The translations under genes were made by a program, and so were the position numbers. A stretch of DNA of 64,000 nt from Crotalaria pallida (lineage: Eukaryota; Streptophyta; Magnoliopsida; Fabales; Fabaceae): contig CM075652.1 of the NCBI GenBank assembly GCA_037953625.1, positions 53,809,501-53,873,500 of the forward strand, in the 5' to 3' direction. How positions within the stretch are numbered: position 1 is the first letter of the stretch; every line of letters begins with the position of its first letter. Positions 33,456-44,980 of the stretch are shown here, piece after piece. The notes under the pieces were generated by a model. The model worked only from the letters and a program-made list of their open reading frames with translations, ran no database searches and was not told the origin of the DNA.

Positions 33456-35613
33456 CTAAACAGGGCACAGGGAGTAAGTATACACATATACATAATTGAT
33501 AAAGACTAAAATTACAATCACAAATATATCATGGACAGATAATAATGCAAATACATATGAACACACCAGTTTTCAACATTATAACTCTTATAATGCAAGT
33601 GGCATGATGTATGATTTTCTATCCACAACTGAGGCCTCTAAAAGTCCATCTTGGACGTCCATCCAATACACCCTTGTGTTCCCGGAACACCGACATTCGT
33701 TCCCAGAACGTAATGCCGAACCATACTTGGATAATAAGCATCACTCCCGGAGTGTGCACCACGTTCCCAGAACGCATACGTTCCCAGAACGCATCAAAAC
33801 CAGGTCCCGGACACTGGCCACATATCTATAATGTGTCATCAAGTAGGTTATAATTTGGTACTCCCGGAGTACCCTCCTCATATTCCCAGAATATGATAAA
33901 CGTTCCTACCAACCAGACTTCCAGTCTATATGGATGCACAAATATCAGGGTTGGTTTTATCTTTGCATTAATTATGTGATTTAGAAAATATTCCAATTTT
34001 CTCTTTTGAATGATTTATTTGAGGCATACTCTTTGGCACATAAATCTCCTTTGAATTATCTCAAAACATGCCTTTAAGCTTAGATTGGGAAAAATATAAC
34101 CAATGGTATCTAAAAAACTTAACTTTTTATTTTTCAGATTCAGGTACTAACCGGTTACAGTTTCAGGCTAACCGGTTAGAATTACAGACCTGAACTGTTT
34201 ACCATTGTAATTCAGGAAAACCCTTTTTCTTGAATTCTCTACCCAATCCATAAATAAATTTAACATTATTTTATACCTCAAAAACCACTGTTTTATCATT
34301 CAAAAGGTCTAAATCACATCTCATTCTCCAATGAACATAATTTCCTCTTGAAATTATCTCATTAACTTAAGGCATAAACTCCATTCCTTCAAATCTGAAC
34401 CATGATGTTATGAACACTCATTTTCAGATTATTTATAATGAAATTAAAGTATAGATTTGAGCCAAAATCACTAACATCTCAGGACTGATTTAATAAATGG
34501 ATTTTCTTTGAAATTTTACAGTGTCTAACCGGTTACGAATATTGAATAACCGGTTAGATTATGCAGTCAGTCCACTAAAACCAGAGATTTGACAATTCAT
34601 TTTCTTCTTTTCTCAAATCTAACCCAATTTCAACATTCACAAAGTTCATATGCCTTAAGATAAACATGCTCATACCCAGAAACACATTTAGTTTGCATGC
34701 ATCAAGTTTATAGTATTAATTTGCACAAAAATCAACACAAACACCATTTAATACCACAAAACTCATAATAAACAATTAATTTCTGATTTCCAATCTTAAA
34801 TCACTTGCATGCATCAATTTAATTTTGCTCAAACAGAATTAAGCCGGAATTTTGGCCTCCAAGCCTTTGTGCTTAAAACACATAATGCCCTTTTGAGTTT
34901 TGTTAACTCAAATCCTAATTCAATTGATTTTTAGTCTAAATCTAGTATAAGGTAGACTTCTCCCATACCTTAAGACAGAGTTTGATGGAGATTAACACTG
35001 GATTTGAAGAAAGACCACAGATTCCCCACAATTTCCCCTAATCTGCTCTCAGCCACGAATTCCACCAACAGGGTCCAAAGACCAGAAATTTTGACATAGC
35101 AAATGGCCAAAGAAATTGGGGAAAGCAATTAGAGATTGTTTTAGGCAACATGCACTAATGAAGGAAAGAGATTTGAGACTTAATGATGAACTATACTTAC
35201 CAAAATCAAAGCTGTAATTCAGCTTCCAGAACTAAGAAAAATAGAGTTCAGTTTCCAACTTGTGGCTTCCAAGATTGATTTCTCCTTCTACACAAAAACT
35301 CAACTCACAAAGTGTATACCACTGAAAAGCCCTTGATTCAAGCTTTTCAGAAATGTGTGTTTCGCTCTCTAATACTCAAAGACTGAAATGAATTTCCCAG
35401 AATGAAAACGAAACCCTAATTTGCCCTCCTCAACACAGATCAGCAAAACCAACCCCCAACACCTCTGAAATCCACAATTTATAGACAAATTAGACTTGCA
35501 TGCATGGTGACGCGTGGTTCTCCACTAGAATTAGGCTGTAATCGTGGCGAATTCGGGATTAATCAAGTGATTACTCATCAAAATCCACTAACCCAGTTTC
35601 TGGGTTCATCGTC

Positions 35614-35644
35614 TAACCGGTTACAGGGCATTACTAACCAGTTA
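35614..35644. promoter_or_regulatory. Upstream palindrome pair, ACCGGT flavour
   Basis: TAACCGGTTA at 35614 and TAACCAGTTA at 35635 are 21 bp apart, 131 bp upstream of the TATA-like box (35476-35483) and 267 bp from the LTR start. Confidence 0.7.
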
Positions 35645-35911
35645 GATTAGTACAAAATTTAAAAATTAATATTTTTAAATCTTTCCCTCCAAGAACCTAT
35701 TTAATATTACCTATAAGTCCTCATTCAGGGACCAAAATGCAATATCCTTATATTTTGCATTTATTTGCCATATAAAAATATTTCAACCTATTTTTATATT
35801 TCAGGCTAATTAAATACAAAATATAAACTTGGGAAAATTTCTATAAATTAATAATAAAACTTTTATTATTAATTTCCTATTATTCGGGAGACGAAAATTA
35901 GGGGTGTTACA

Positions 35912-36827
35912 TCCTCCAACTCGTCTGATGGTTTATGTGACACCCTCGAACTTAGCTCAAGTAAGTAAAGTAATAATTAAGCTTTTACTCGAAAAGATAT
36001 GGACATTGTAACGCCCCTTGTTTGCTTTATTTACTTTCAAAGAATTTCATTAATTTCATAATATTTAAATTGATAGCTAGAAAATCTGGACATAAAAATT
36101 TTCCTTCCTGAATATATTAAGTTGTAGTACTTGACTTGAAACTGGGCTTGGTAGAAGAAAGACTCCAAAATTAAGTAATTAAAATCATTCCTAGATAACT
36201 TTGATGGCGGAAAATAGCTTTCGCAAACTTATGCTTTCCTAGATAATAGCTTGATTAGTAAGTAGAGTTATCTTAGGAGGTTAACTTAAATCATGCTTTC
36301 TTCATACCGAGTTTGAATGTTAAAAACAGAGTTAGCGGAAATATAACATGAATAATTATATTAATTATTCAGAGTTTACAAAATATAAGATGAACTCTTG
36401 TCTATAAAATTGAGCACCTTAAATTCGCAAGTACCACATTAATATCAATATGTGAAACTAAATCCAATCTCTAATATAACTTTTCAAAACATGTGTATTA
36501 TAAGTATTATCAAAATAATGACGTTCCAGAGCTGATCACTAGTCCTTCGTCCATTCCATTATCGTGTCGGGTCTTCAAGAGCTGTATCAAGAGTTCCCAA
36601 TCCATACTTTCTATAAACTACCTGTGCCTTAGGGACATCCACTCCCACTGAATTCTAACTCGATAAGGTATTGAACCAATACCTATAAGGGTAGGGGTAT
36701 GCAATGTTAAACACTAGGGGGTCAGGAAATAGAGCATAAAGATAATAAAGTTAAAAATGCAATAGATAAAAGATCAGGTGAAGTCAAGGTGCGGTGCCAC
36801 AAGCTATAAGCCACGAGTGAAGGGTTC
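35912..36827 (-). mobile_element. U5-end fragments of gypsy LTRs
   Basis: TGTGACACC at 35936 and TGTAACGCCCC at 36007 look like LTR ends of the same class as TGTGACGCTC at 32331. 36007-36827 is similar in composition and position to the U5 parts of the LTRs at 32331 and 47026. It is interrupted by the solo LTR at 36828 and seems to continue at 38116. Confidence 0.5.
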
Positions 36828-38110
36828 TGATACGCCCCGCAAGCGCACGGGTTATGTCAAGTAGTAGTATAAAAAGATATCGTCTCCACAGGGATTTTGT
36901 TGTTAATTACCGACAAATTACAAGTATAGATTAGCTAAACGAATCTGTTAGAGATATGAAAAATAAAATAAAAGATTGGATTGAGATATAAAATAAAATA
37001 AAATAAATCTAAAGATATGATATAAGATAAGAATTAAATCTTCTAAGGATTAGTTTCACCACATATCAACATTGACAATCAATTAAAGATATATCTCTTA
37101 TTAAATTAGATTTACTTTGAAGGTGAATTATCCTAATGTAGAATACTAGTTCCTTTCAGAATCTTAGCACCGTACCTAATGAGGCCTAATTCCTACTTTC
37201 GTGGTAATTAGGGTACATTAAATCCATTAAGATCTTTGATAATTCATTGAATCCTCTCAAGGATTAGAACTACTTTCGTGATCTAAAACCTTAAGTTTAA
37301 TTATGTATTTTCTAATACTAAGGTTCACCTTTTGGTACTTCCCTTACTATCTGGGATCATGCAATAGTGGGATCCAACACAATCACAAGCATTAAGAACA
37401 CCATAATTAAATCTAAAATAAATAAATATTAATAAGAGATAAAAATATCAAAACATCATGTCAATGCCTCCATGGGCTAATCCTAATCCTTAGAAACGGA
37501 AAACTACTCAATCATATACATAATACAAACCAAAAAATAAGAATAAAGGAATAAAAGGTAGAAATAACCAAAAGATGAAAGATGAGGAATTTCTTCCGTC
37601 TTCAAACGCCTTCTAGTTCTTCATGGAGAGAATTGTGCAACCTTGAATCCTTATTTTCTAATTTGTTTCTGGCTATGATAGAGAACTAATCCTAATTCTA
37701 ATTCTAATCCTACTACTACTACTACTACTAAAATTCTACTAATACATGTTATGACTAATGTTAAATTACAGGGTTTCTATCTTCCTCCTTTTATAGATTT
37801 TCCTTCCTCCAAGTGTTGGGCCCAAATAGCAAAATAAATGCATAAGCAATCTCCTTCCTCTCACATGCCTCTATCTCTATCTTTTTCTAGATTTCTGCTC
37901 ACAATATCTCTTAGCATATCTTCTTTGATTTATTTCTTTATTTTCCAATGTCCCAGCCTCAAAATAAGCAATCTACACAATAAAAGCACAAGATACCTTT
38001 CCAAGTGAAATATGAATTAAATGCTTGCTAAATTATGATAAAATGCATTATTATTTAGTGAAATAAATACAAACTAATAAGGAAATAATATGTATGTTAC
38101 ACACACATCA
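36828..38110 (+). mobile_element. Solo LTR (TGATACGCC...ACACATCA)
   Basis: A 1,283-bp segment with TG...CA ends and a perfect 5-bp target duplication GGTTC (36823-36827 and 38111-38115). It starts with a GC-rich block, then AGATATCGTCTCCACAGGG, the region shared with the solo LTR at 8763-9885. No internal region, so a product of LTR-LTR recombination. Confidence 0.9.
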
Positions 38111-38213
38111 GGTTCCCAATGCTGATGCCTCAAATCATAGATATCCCGCTGCATTGCTTCCATGCTCATGTTCATATTCTGCATATCTGAAGTAAGCTGA
38201 GCAAGACCACTGT

Positions 38214-39430
38214 CTACTGAAAGCATGTGGGCTTCATGTGTCTTCGCATGTGATCGTCAGATTGCTGCATGTAGCCCCGAACATCATCTATGAAGGTCTG
38301 CATATAGGGAGGAATGTGGTCTGGTGGCAAGATAGCTTGTAGTGGAGGAAGATCGAGATCGTGAGCTGGTGCTTGTGCTTGATTTTGATCATCTTCAGGT
38401 TCATTGTCCCTTGCCAACTTGCGCTCCCAACGCATAATCTTGGGTCTCCAACCCCTTCCTTCTAGCCAGTTCCAACCCATGTTACCAACAAAGGTGGCAT
38501 CCATGCACATATCAGCAGTTGGAACAGTTCTTGATTCCCCATTTAATGGCATTCTGAAGCGTTTGAGGATCAGGGTAATCAGTGTAGCATAAGGAAGTAT
38601 GGTGGTCTTCAGTTTCATATCACGGTCGATTGAGCGTCTGACTTTGTTTGCGGTTTCTCTCATATGATATATCATGTACCATCCCCAGTTTATGGGTTTA
38701 TTGTGAAACCACGCCCAAAGAATGATGTAATCCGTGTCCATGACCCTGAAGTAGTTTCCTTGGCGAGGGATCAAGCACCTATATTCAAGATAAAGTGAAG
38801 CAACTGATACTGGAATCTCAGGTTTCCCGATGTCATGGCCTTACCAGTAGGGATGCTTGGATCAATGAACTCATCCTTTGCATTTTTCTTATCAAATTCA
38901 TCGCCTCATAGACCATCAGAACCTGAACTAGTGAAGAATTTGCCATCCATTGGGAGGTGAGTCAGGTTTGTCCATATTTCCATGGTGATTCTGATTTTTC
39001 GGCCTTCGACTTCAGATAACAAAACTTTCTCATCAATATCCCACTTGAGATTCGTGTAGCACACCCGAACTAGATCTTCATAAAAGTCATTGCCAATTGT
39101 GCTGAACTCAAACAATTCTTTTTCTTTCAGCAAAACAACCGCAGGAAGATCACATTCTTCATTATCAAAAGTATTTGCATCCAGAAATCTTGGTGAAATA
39201 ACAAAACATGCTGCAAAATACTTTTCATACTCGATAATTTGAATAGCTGAAGAAAACCATCTGTTGTGCTTCTCGACATTTCCGGGTTGATGAACAGGAG
39301 GTGGAGGTGCTGAAGGTCCTGCCCCATCTCGATTCAGACGTGACTGCCTCTGACTTTGAACAATGGGAAGAGAAGGCTCATCATCAAATTCCACAATCTG
39401 AGCTCTCTTCCTAAGTCTTCTACCAGACAT
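38214..39430 (-). pseudogene. 'Putative plant transposon protein' gene, decayed
   Basis: The start is ATG 39430 (MSGRRLRKRAQIVEFDDEP), followed by a Pro-rich linker and blocks such as KYFAACFVISPRFLD, FYEDLVRVCYTNLKWD and NLTHLPMDGKFF. After a nonsense codon near 38903 and a frameshift near 38778 it continues DTDYIILWAWFHNKPINWG and MPLNGESRTVPTADMCM, ending with a Pro/Gln-rich C-terminus at 38214. I recognise this layout from legume proteins annotated 'putative plant transposon protein domain' (PF20167-like). Role unknown. It lies on the same strand as the surrounding LTR fragments and at a similar distance from the U5 end (about 0.9 kb after removing the solo LTR) as the LTR-embedded ORFs. 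Confidence 0.6.
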
Positions 39431-39472
39431 GATCTCAGAATCAGGCAAAAGCAAATCGAACTGGATAACCAA

Positions 39473-40320
39473 ATTACCAGATGCAAAAATACTACCAGCA
39501 AATCAATTAACCAGATAATCAATTCAAACTTGCACAGATCAAACAGACTACTCACAACTAATCTCAGGATCTCCAATGCAATGAGGTTTCAATAGGCAAT
39601 CAATAGAGTATCTATGAATACTACTAAGTTCTGATTATCAACTTTTCAACATCAATCCTAGTAGCAACATACCATGAGAGAAGAGAACAGTGGCTAAAGA
39701 AGAAGACAATGTTGTGAACCGACCTGAACCGAAAAGTAGAACCGGAGTATCGAATCGAAGTGCTGAACCAAATTTCTGAACATGAGTACCCAAAACCACA
39801 CTGAACTAGAATCGAACCAGAATCTTAGCCAAACCAGTGAACCGGAGAAAAGAGAACCAATGAACCAAAGTCCTTGAGAACCAAGAGTTGGACCAAAGTG
39901 AACCGGTTGAGTCTAAGGGTTTGAGATATGGTGGAGAAGGTGAAGGTTATGGTTGAAGAGAGATTGGGTATGGTGGAGAAGGTATGGTTATGGTGGTTGA
40001 ATGTTGAAGTTGAGTGGTTATGGAAAAGGAGAGAGAGAGACGGTTTTGATGAGAAAGGGATGAAGGTTTGTGGAGTAATGGTGTTGTTTAAAGGTTGAAA
40101 GAGAGAAGGAGTGAATGTTTGGAGGTGTGGCTATGGAGGTTTTTGGTGGTTGAAGAAGAAGAGAGGTTGAGGGAGAGTAAGAAGAAGAAGGAGCGTGTTT
40201 TGTGTGAGTGAGGGAGAGGATAGTGACGACTAGGTCTTGGTCTTATGAGGTTCCACTTTGGTCAAACTTGGGTCAAGGCCCATACACGATTTTCCTTTTT
40301 TTTTCATATCTGACACGAAG
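39473..40320. other. Leader and promoter region of the transposon-protein gene
   Basis: No ORF. The plus strand is strongly GA-rich at 39900-40230 (CT-rich on the minus strand, as in plant 5' leaders). Words like GAACCGG recur at 39720-39905. The palindrome array at 40321-40629 lies immediately upstream in the minus direction. Confidence 0.5.
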
Positions 40321-40629
40321 TAATCGATTACTTGCTGAAGGTAATCGATTACTCTTCCTCTGATGGCTGAATGATGCAACTTGAATAAACATGTAATCGA
40401 TTACTTTCTGACATGTAATCGATTACTGGCCCTCTGATGAATATGTGATGCATCTGAAATAACTGATTACTTTGATACTGTAATCGATTACTGAGTCTCT
40501 GGTTCATAAGAGATGCAACATTGAATAATCGATTATTTGTATCCCTATAATCGATTACTTCCTCTCTGATGGACTGACCTGATGCAACATTCTGAAGGTA
40601 ATCGATTACTTCTGACTGGTAATCGATTA
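40321..40629. repeat. Five TAATCGATTA pairs in a 66-73-bp tandem array
   Basis: Pairs start at 40321/40342, 40394/40416, 40460/40481 (first member TAACTGATTA), 40526/40548 and 40599/40620; distances 21, 22, 21, 22, 21. Units repeat every 66 or 73 bp and share GATGCAAC in the linker. The array at 55092-55505 has the reverse complement GTTGCATC in its linkers, so the two belong to one family in opposite orientation. Confidence 0.88.
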
Positions 40630-41218
40630 TTCTGCCCAAAAATCCCGAATTCCTCTTTTTCTGAATAAACAAAGCTCCCTTGCATACCAAATTGATTCTT
40701 TGATTCTAGGGAACCTATGTGGATATAGCTTGTGGTCAACTTACCTGTCGAACATTGTTTCCTGCAAAAACAAAGTGTTCTAGCTATCTTCAACGCTCAA
40801 GTCAGTAAAATTTTCAATGTGAAACAATTTGAGCAATTGAAGGACTTAATATGATTTAAATGATAATATAAGAAAATACTCAAAGTCACACAAGTCTTAT
40901 AACTATTAATTATAACAAGTTCAAACATAGTATGAATTTAAATGCTAACTTAATCCACTTCAAGTTTTCACTAAATATCATATTATGAATGAAGTACTCT
41001 ATTATCCCAAGGTTTGATAATCATGTGACAACCTTATAACATGAATTTTTACTGCACATGATTTATTTTCAAAATTAGTATTGCTTGGAATAAATGAAGT
41101 AAACTCTTGTATAATCATGGTTATAATAGGAGGATGACTTTGTTACCTCAAACTTGTTGTGCCAGGATGAACGAGTTCTTGACCAGAATAAATGTGTTCT
41201 TGACCAGTTTTTCCTCTT
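40630..41218. other. Non-coding spacer left of the copia gag
   Basis: Nothing recognisable; AT-rich. An imperfect repeat of ATGAACGAGTTCTTGACCAG / AATGTGTTCTTGACCAG is at 41168-41205. It probably belongs to the truncated copia element. Confidence 0.5.
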
Positions 41219-42267
41219 CTAATTTTTAACTCGTTTATAATTCCATTTTCTTCTTGAGAGGATTTTGGTCCTTGCGAACTTGTTCTCCATTTGGTCAACC
41301 CATCTAGTTGTTGGCTTCCAATAAGTCATTGTGAATGTTTTCTTCTTCTCATTTCCTTTTGGTTCTTCCTTTGATAACCGATTTTGCATATTCCTGTTAC
41401 AAGGAGAACATTTTGGTACCCATCTCATTTTGGGTCTAAGAGGATTAGGCTTGGATTCCTTAGAACCCTTAGGAACCCATTTCATCTTATTTCTCATAAA
41501 ATTATTTTTCCTATATATGCATAAATAAGAAATATGACCTGAATGACCGCAATAATTACAAATAATGGGTTTGAGAGAGGATTTGCCTTTTTCAAAAATG
41601 TTTTTGCAAAAATTAGGTTTATTGTCCTCGCATTGAAAATCACAATTGTCAACAACCTTACTTGATTTCTGAATATCCACATTCTTATCTGTATTATCAA
41701 GTAAAGAGTTGGAGCAAGATGATGTTTCAATACTACAAGACTCAAAAGGTGCAACCTCAACATGTTTTTCAATAAAAGTACAATTTTCACAATTTGTAAA
41801 GGTGCTATTTTAAAAAAAATATTTTTCAAATCATCACTCAAATCATTATTTGTAACTTATAGATTATGAGAATGAATATCAAATAATGTTACCACATGTG
41901 GTGTAAGAGAGTGAGCTTCAATCTCCATATCTATTGACTCCTCATCTGAAGAGCTTGCCTCTAAGTTTGATTTCATGAATGCTTCAAATAGGCTTTCTAG
42001 ATCATCATAATCAACACAATCCTTGATTCTAGCATACACATCATCATTGATAACATTTCTTAGAATGCGCATAGCTTGAATATTCATGGCAAAACACTTT
42101 TTATCAAATTCATTTAAAACGAGTTTTGGTTTTAAATCAAAGCCATGTAGCACAATATTCCATAAATGACAACTAATAGATTGAAAATAAAATTTCATTC
42201 TAGCACTCCAATAGAGATAATTTTTCCCATAAAAAATTGGTGCATCATTGAATGTAAGACCCTCCAT
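41219..42267 (-). pseudogene. Copia Gag (UBN2-type) with CCHC knuckle
   Basis: MEGLTFNDAPIFYGKNYLYW at 42267 begins the UBN2/DUF4219 Gag domain of SIRE/Maximus-like copia elements (SARMKFYFQSI, VYARIKDCVDYDDL). The frame breaks around 41820-41860 and resumes with zinc knuckle CNYCGHSGHISYLC (41219-41680) and the WVPK tail repeats (KMKWVPKGS, KMRWVPKCS). It would coat element RNA. No pol follows to the left, so the element is truncated or another non-autonomous one. Confidence 0.8.
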
Positions 42268-42351
42268 ATTAAAATCAAAACAAATATCCCAAAGCTACCA
42301 ATATACAATGGATCTTGAACTCAGGCTGTTAGGCCTTTACCAGAGCATGAA

Positions 42352-42363
42352 GCTCTGATACCA
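42352..42363 (-). other. Primer-binding site, initiator tRNA-Met
   Basis: Minus strand TGGTATCAGAGC two bases from the LTR end at 42366, placing the 5' LTR to the right and gag to the left. Confidence 0.88.
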
Positions 42364-42383
42364 ATTGTTAGGATTGGTAGCCT

Positions 42384-42419
42384 TCACCCAAGAAGGGGGG
42401 GGGGGGGGTGAATTGGGTG
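42384..42419 (-). other. G-run hairpin near the LTR end
   Basis: CACCCA and TGGGTG enclose a 14-G run. The equivalent hairpins at 26500-26532 and 30398-30426 have CACCTA/TAGGTG stems around 11 and 7 G. The changed stem position stays paired in each. Confidence 0.55.
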
Positions 42420-43120
42420 TTTAGAAAAACATTGGAAAATGATCGATTCAAAACGTTCTTGAAAAGATTAAAGAGACTTTTTGTAGCGGAAGACTTGAAG
42501 AACGATTGAAAACGTTTTAAGCGCAATAGAAACACAATATTTATATTAATATTGAAAACTAATTATTCGCGAGATTGAATATATTAATAACACGAAAACG
42601 CAATTCTCGCGCTAAATAATTTAAAACATGAAAATAGTTTTATTCGCGAAAATATGATTAACACTAAATAAAATTGCGAAACGTAAAGAGATAAGGGATA
42701 GAAAATTAGTGCACCGGTGTTTTTATACTGGTTCAGCCTTTCCAGCGAAAGACCTACGTCCAGTCCCCAAGCGACACGCTTGAGCTTTTCTTCAATAACT
42801 GAAACAGGGACAATCAGCCCCAAATAAAAGCAAAGAGCCCCCCGCACACTACTAGGAACCTCCGTTCTCTAGGGACCTCAATACAAACAACTAGGAAGAA
42901 TCGAAGGTTCAAAGTTAAGAACCCTAAATAGAGTTTCAACCCCAAACTTAGGCAAAAAGACACAAATTCTTCAGCCATAAGCCTTTTATAGACAAATTTG
43001 ATGTCCATGCAGTGCGACACGAGTCCAAGGACGTGTCTTGGAGCTTGATACGTGTCAAATCTGTGATTCAAGGGAAATGACTCACCATACGCACTCATTG
43101 TTGGCTGTTCTGCACTTTGG

Positions 43121-43151
43121 TAATCGATTACCAAGTTGTGGTAATCGATTA
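43121..43151. promoter_or_regulatory. Upstream palindrome pair, ATCGAT flavour
   Basis: TAATCGATTA at 43121 and 43142, 21 bp apart, 130 bp upstream of the TATA box (42982-42991) on the minus strand. About 270 bp from the LTR start once the MULE is removed. Confidence 0.75.
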
Positions 43152-43287
43152 CCACGATGAAAATTTCCAAAAATTTATATTTTAAATAACTTTCCTCCAA
43201 AAACCTTGTTAATATTGCAATTAGGTCCTACCCCAAGGACTGAATTGCAAAACTAATATTTTTGTACAAATTTAATATATAAAAATA

Positions 43288-43745
43288 GGGGATTGCTAAC
43301 TTCCTCCAACCCTAATTTTAGTTGGAAGATTTTAGCAATGTCCACCTAAATATTTGGACAAAATTACACATCATCTCTTATCTTGAATAGCTATTTTTTT
43401 AAGGGTGCTTCTGTAATTTGATTATTCTAAATAAAATAAAAAAATAAAATGAAAAAATTTCACCCCCCCAAAGGTTCGATCTTCTCTCATTCATCTCTTC
43501 TCCTCCCTCCTCTCTCTTCTCATCTCCCTACCGCCGTCACCTCCTCTTGTATGCACACCGTTGCCGTTGGCCCCTCCTTCACACCACGCCGTCACTCCCC
43601 TCCTACACACCACCGTAGCTTCACACCGTACGCCTCCCGTCACCACCGCCAGCGCCCCATGCCCCTGCCATAACACCGCCGCCATCGCCCTCTTCCCCGT
43701 AGCACCAATCTGGGTAAGTCGTTTTTATTTTTTTCGCTGTCTTTC
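43288..43745 (+). repeat. Left terminal inverted repeat of the Pack-MULE
   Basis: CT-rich then GC-rich (43490-43700), resembling a promoter plus 5' leader. It ends with a consensus-like splice donor GTAAGT (GT at 43714-43715) pointing inwards. Mirror copy at the right end. Confidence 0.85.
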
Positions 43746-44079
43746 TTTTTTTTTCCTTTTTTAAACTGAATATTTTCAATTTGTCCCTTGTTTTAATTTG
43801 ATATGGGTTACATTCAATAGGATGCTATGTCATGTGTTTGATGAAATGCCTATATGGAAAAGAACATTTAAAGCTATTTTTTTATATTGATTATATGTCA
43901 TGTGTTTCATTTGATATTGGTTACCACTGCAAGTCTCTGTGTTCCTCATGTGAATAGTAACTTCTGATTAAGTTCTATCAAAAGCTTCTTTGGCAATATA
44001 GTGTTACTCTTATTACAATCCCTTAAATTTTGGTTTGTGTTTTCTAATTATTACTTGTTAACTTATGAGTGCATAACAG

Positions 44080-44128
44080 AGCATTGCATATGCAAAGCTT
44101 GCAAATTTGGATCCACAACATGGACTAT
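44080..44128 (+). pseudogene. Captured sulfate transporter exon 1
   Basis: Between an AG acceptor (ATAACAG, ending 44079) and a GT donor (44129) the frame encodes SIAYAKLANLDPQHGLY, the strongly conserved transmembrane-loop block of plant SULTR proton-sulfate symporters. The last codon is split and completed by the next captured exon at 44491. The original intron between them is retained, so capture was from genomic DNA. The rest of the transporter is absent, so no transport function. Confidence 0.88.
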
Positions 44129-44490
44129 GTGACTATTTTAATTTGTTTCAAGCAACTTGGATATTTTAGGCCCCTCTTTAATTTGAAAAAGCATTTTCTG
44201 TTTTTTTTAGATTTTGTTCACAATTAAAAGAATGACACATTGTTTTCATTATGTTTTCTTTTTTTTTTTTATGAAGAATTTATACACGAAAAAGTGAGGA
44301 CAACGTTTTGTTGTTTCAATTGTTTCTTGAACAAATATTTGAAAACAAGAAACAAAGCTTGAACAGATGGCATTTTAGCAATGTTAATAAAAACAAAAAA
44401 TGAAAACCAAAAAACCTTTTATTAAACCAAAAAGGCCCTAAGTTCTTTAGACTTCAGTTAAGTGATTTGGCTGTGTTTCACTATGTGCAG

Positions 44491-44597
44491 ACACTAGCTT
44501 TGTGGCTCCTCTTGTGTATGCATTCAAGGGAAGTTCAAGAGACATTGTAGCAAGACCGGTAGCAGTGGTGTCCCTCTTGCTTGGGACCTTTGCTTAG
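44491..44597 (+). pseudogene. Captured sulfate transporter exon 2
   Basis: After the acceptor CTATGTGCAG (44490) the frame continues TSFVAPLVYAFKGSSRDI and PVAVVSLLLGT to TAG at 44595-44597. It matches the SULTR block normally reading PPLVYAF.GSSRDIA.GPVAVVSLLLG. Substitutions at normally invariant positions (KGSS, VARP) suggest decay after capture. With exon 1 it covers about 50 residues of a roughly 650-residue protein. Confidence 0.88.
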
Positions 44598-44980
44598 TGA
44601 TGAAATTAGTGACTACAAGAATCATGATTATCTATCTCTTGCTTGGGACTATGCTTAGTTTGAAAAAGCAAGCTTAAAAGAGAACTCTGAGTTAGTCAAA
44701 GACAGAGCTAAAGGGTAGTTGCCAGATTTTGTTGCTAATTTTTGTTTTAGTTTGATTCAAACTTCTAAAATTTTTTTTGATATATTTGGGTGTTTTATTT
44801 TGTACTCTGTAAAATTCTAGTGTTGTGCTTTTGGAAATGAATTTAAGGAAATGTAATTGAGCCATAACGTCTCTATATGAAATTTATTAAAAGCATGCTA
44901 CTGTTTTTGTTTGTTGTGTTAGAACCAAAAGATTGAATTAGAGGGTATGATGATTTGGGGAATTGGCTTATCTTTTCATC

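Larger units (their letters stand above)
20891..35911 (-). mobile_element. Chromovirus/Tekay-like Ty3/gypsy element, deleted and mosaic
   Basis: Minus-strand element: 5' LTR 32331-35911, initiator-tRNA-Met primer site 32312-32323, gag (32024-32169, continuing at 26462 after a nested copia insertion), protease, RT and RNase H down to 23872, then an LTR at 20891-23871. The RNase H frame runs straight into the left LTR start, so integrase, any chromodomain and the polypurine tract are missing. The left LTR lacks its U5 end and its U3 half is from a different family. Long LTRs (about 3.6 kb), the FIDD RT and the Met primer fit the Tekay/Del chromoviruses. Confidence 0.85.
32331..35911 (-). repeat. 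5' LTR of the chromovirus-like element (3.58 kb)
   Basis: On the minus strand it starts TGTAACACCCC at 35911 and ends GCGTCACA at 32331. It contains a palindrome pair upstream of the TATA-like TATAAATT (35476-35483), TAACCGGTTA pairs at 34148/34169 and 34526/34547, and a conserved ORF in its U5-proximal part (32979-33455). A (TA)n microsatellite is at 32703-32722. Confidence 0.88.

Noticed and set aside
21003..33853. Matching 75-80-aa ORFs at 21003-21252 and 33611-33853
   Set aside because: Same reason: both lie in the shared, nearly identical part of two LTRs and run against the element's strand.
40321..40629. CRISPR-like array
   Set aside because: Repeats are short palindromes in pairs with unconserved linkers inside a plant retroelement; no cas genes and eukaryotic context.
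30347..42363. Partial tRNA-Met genes
   Set aside because: The TGGTATCAGAGC matches are 12-nt primer-binding sites next to LTRs, not tRNA genes.
43449..43764. Pro/His/Ser-rich ORFs in the Pack-MULE TIRs (also 46266-46752)
   Set aside because: Overlapping frames on both strands in GC-rich TIR sequence; more likely leader than coding.
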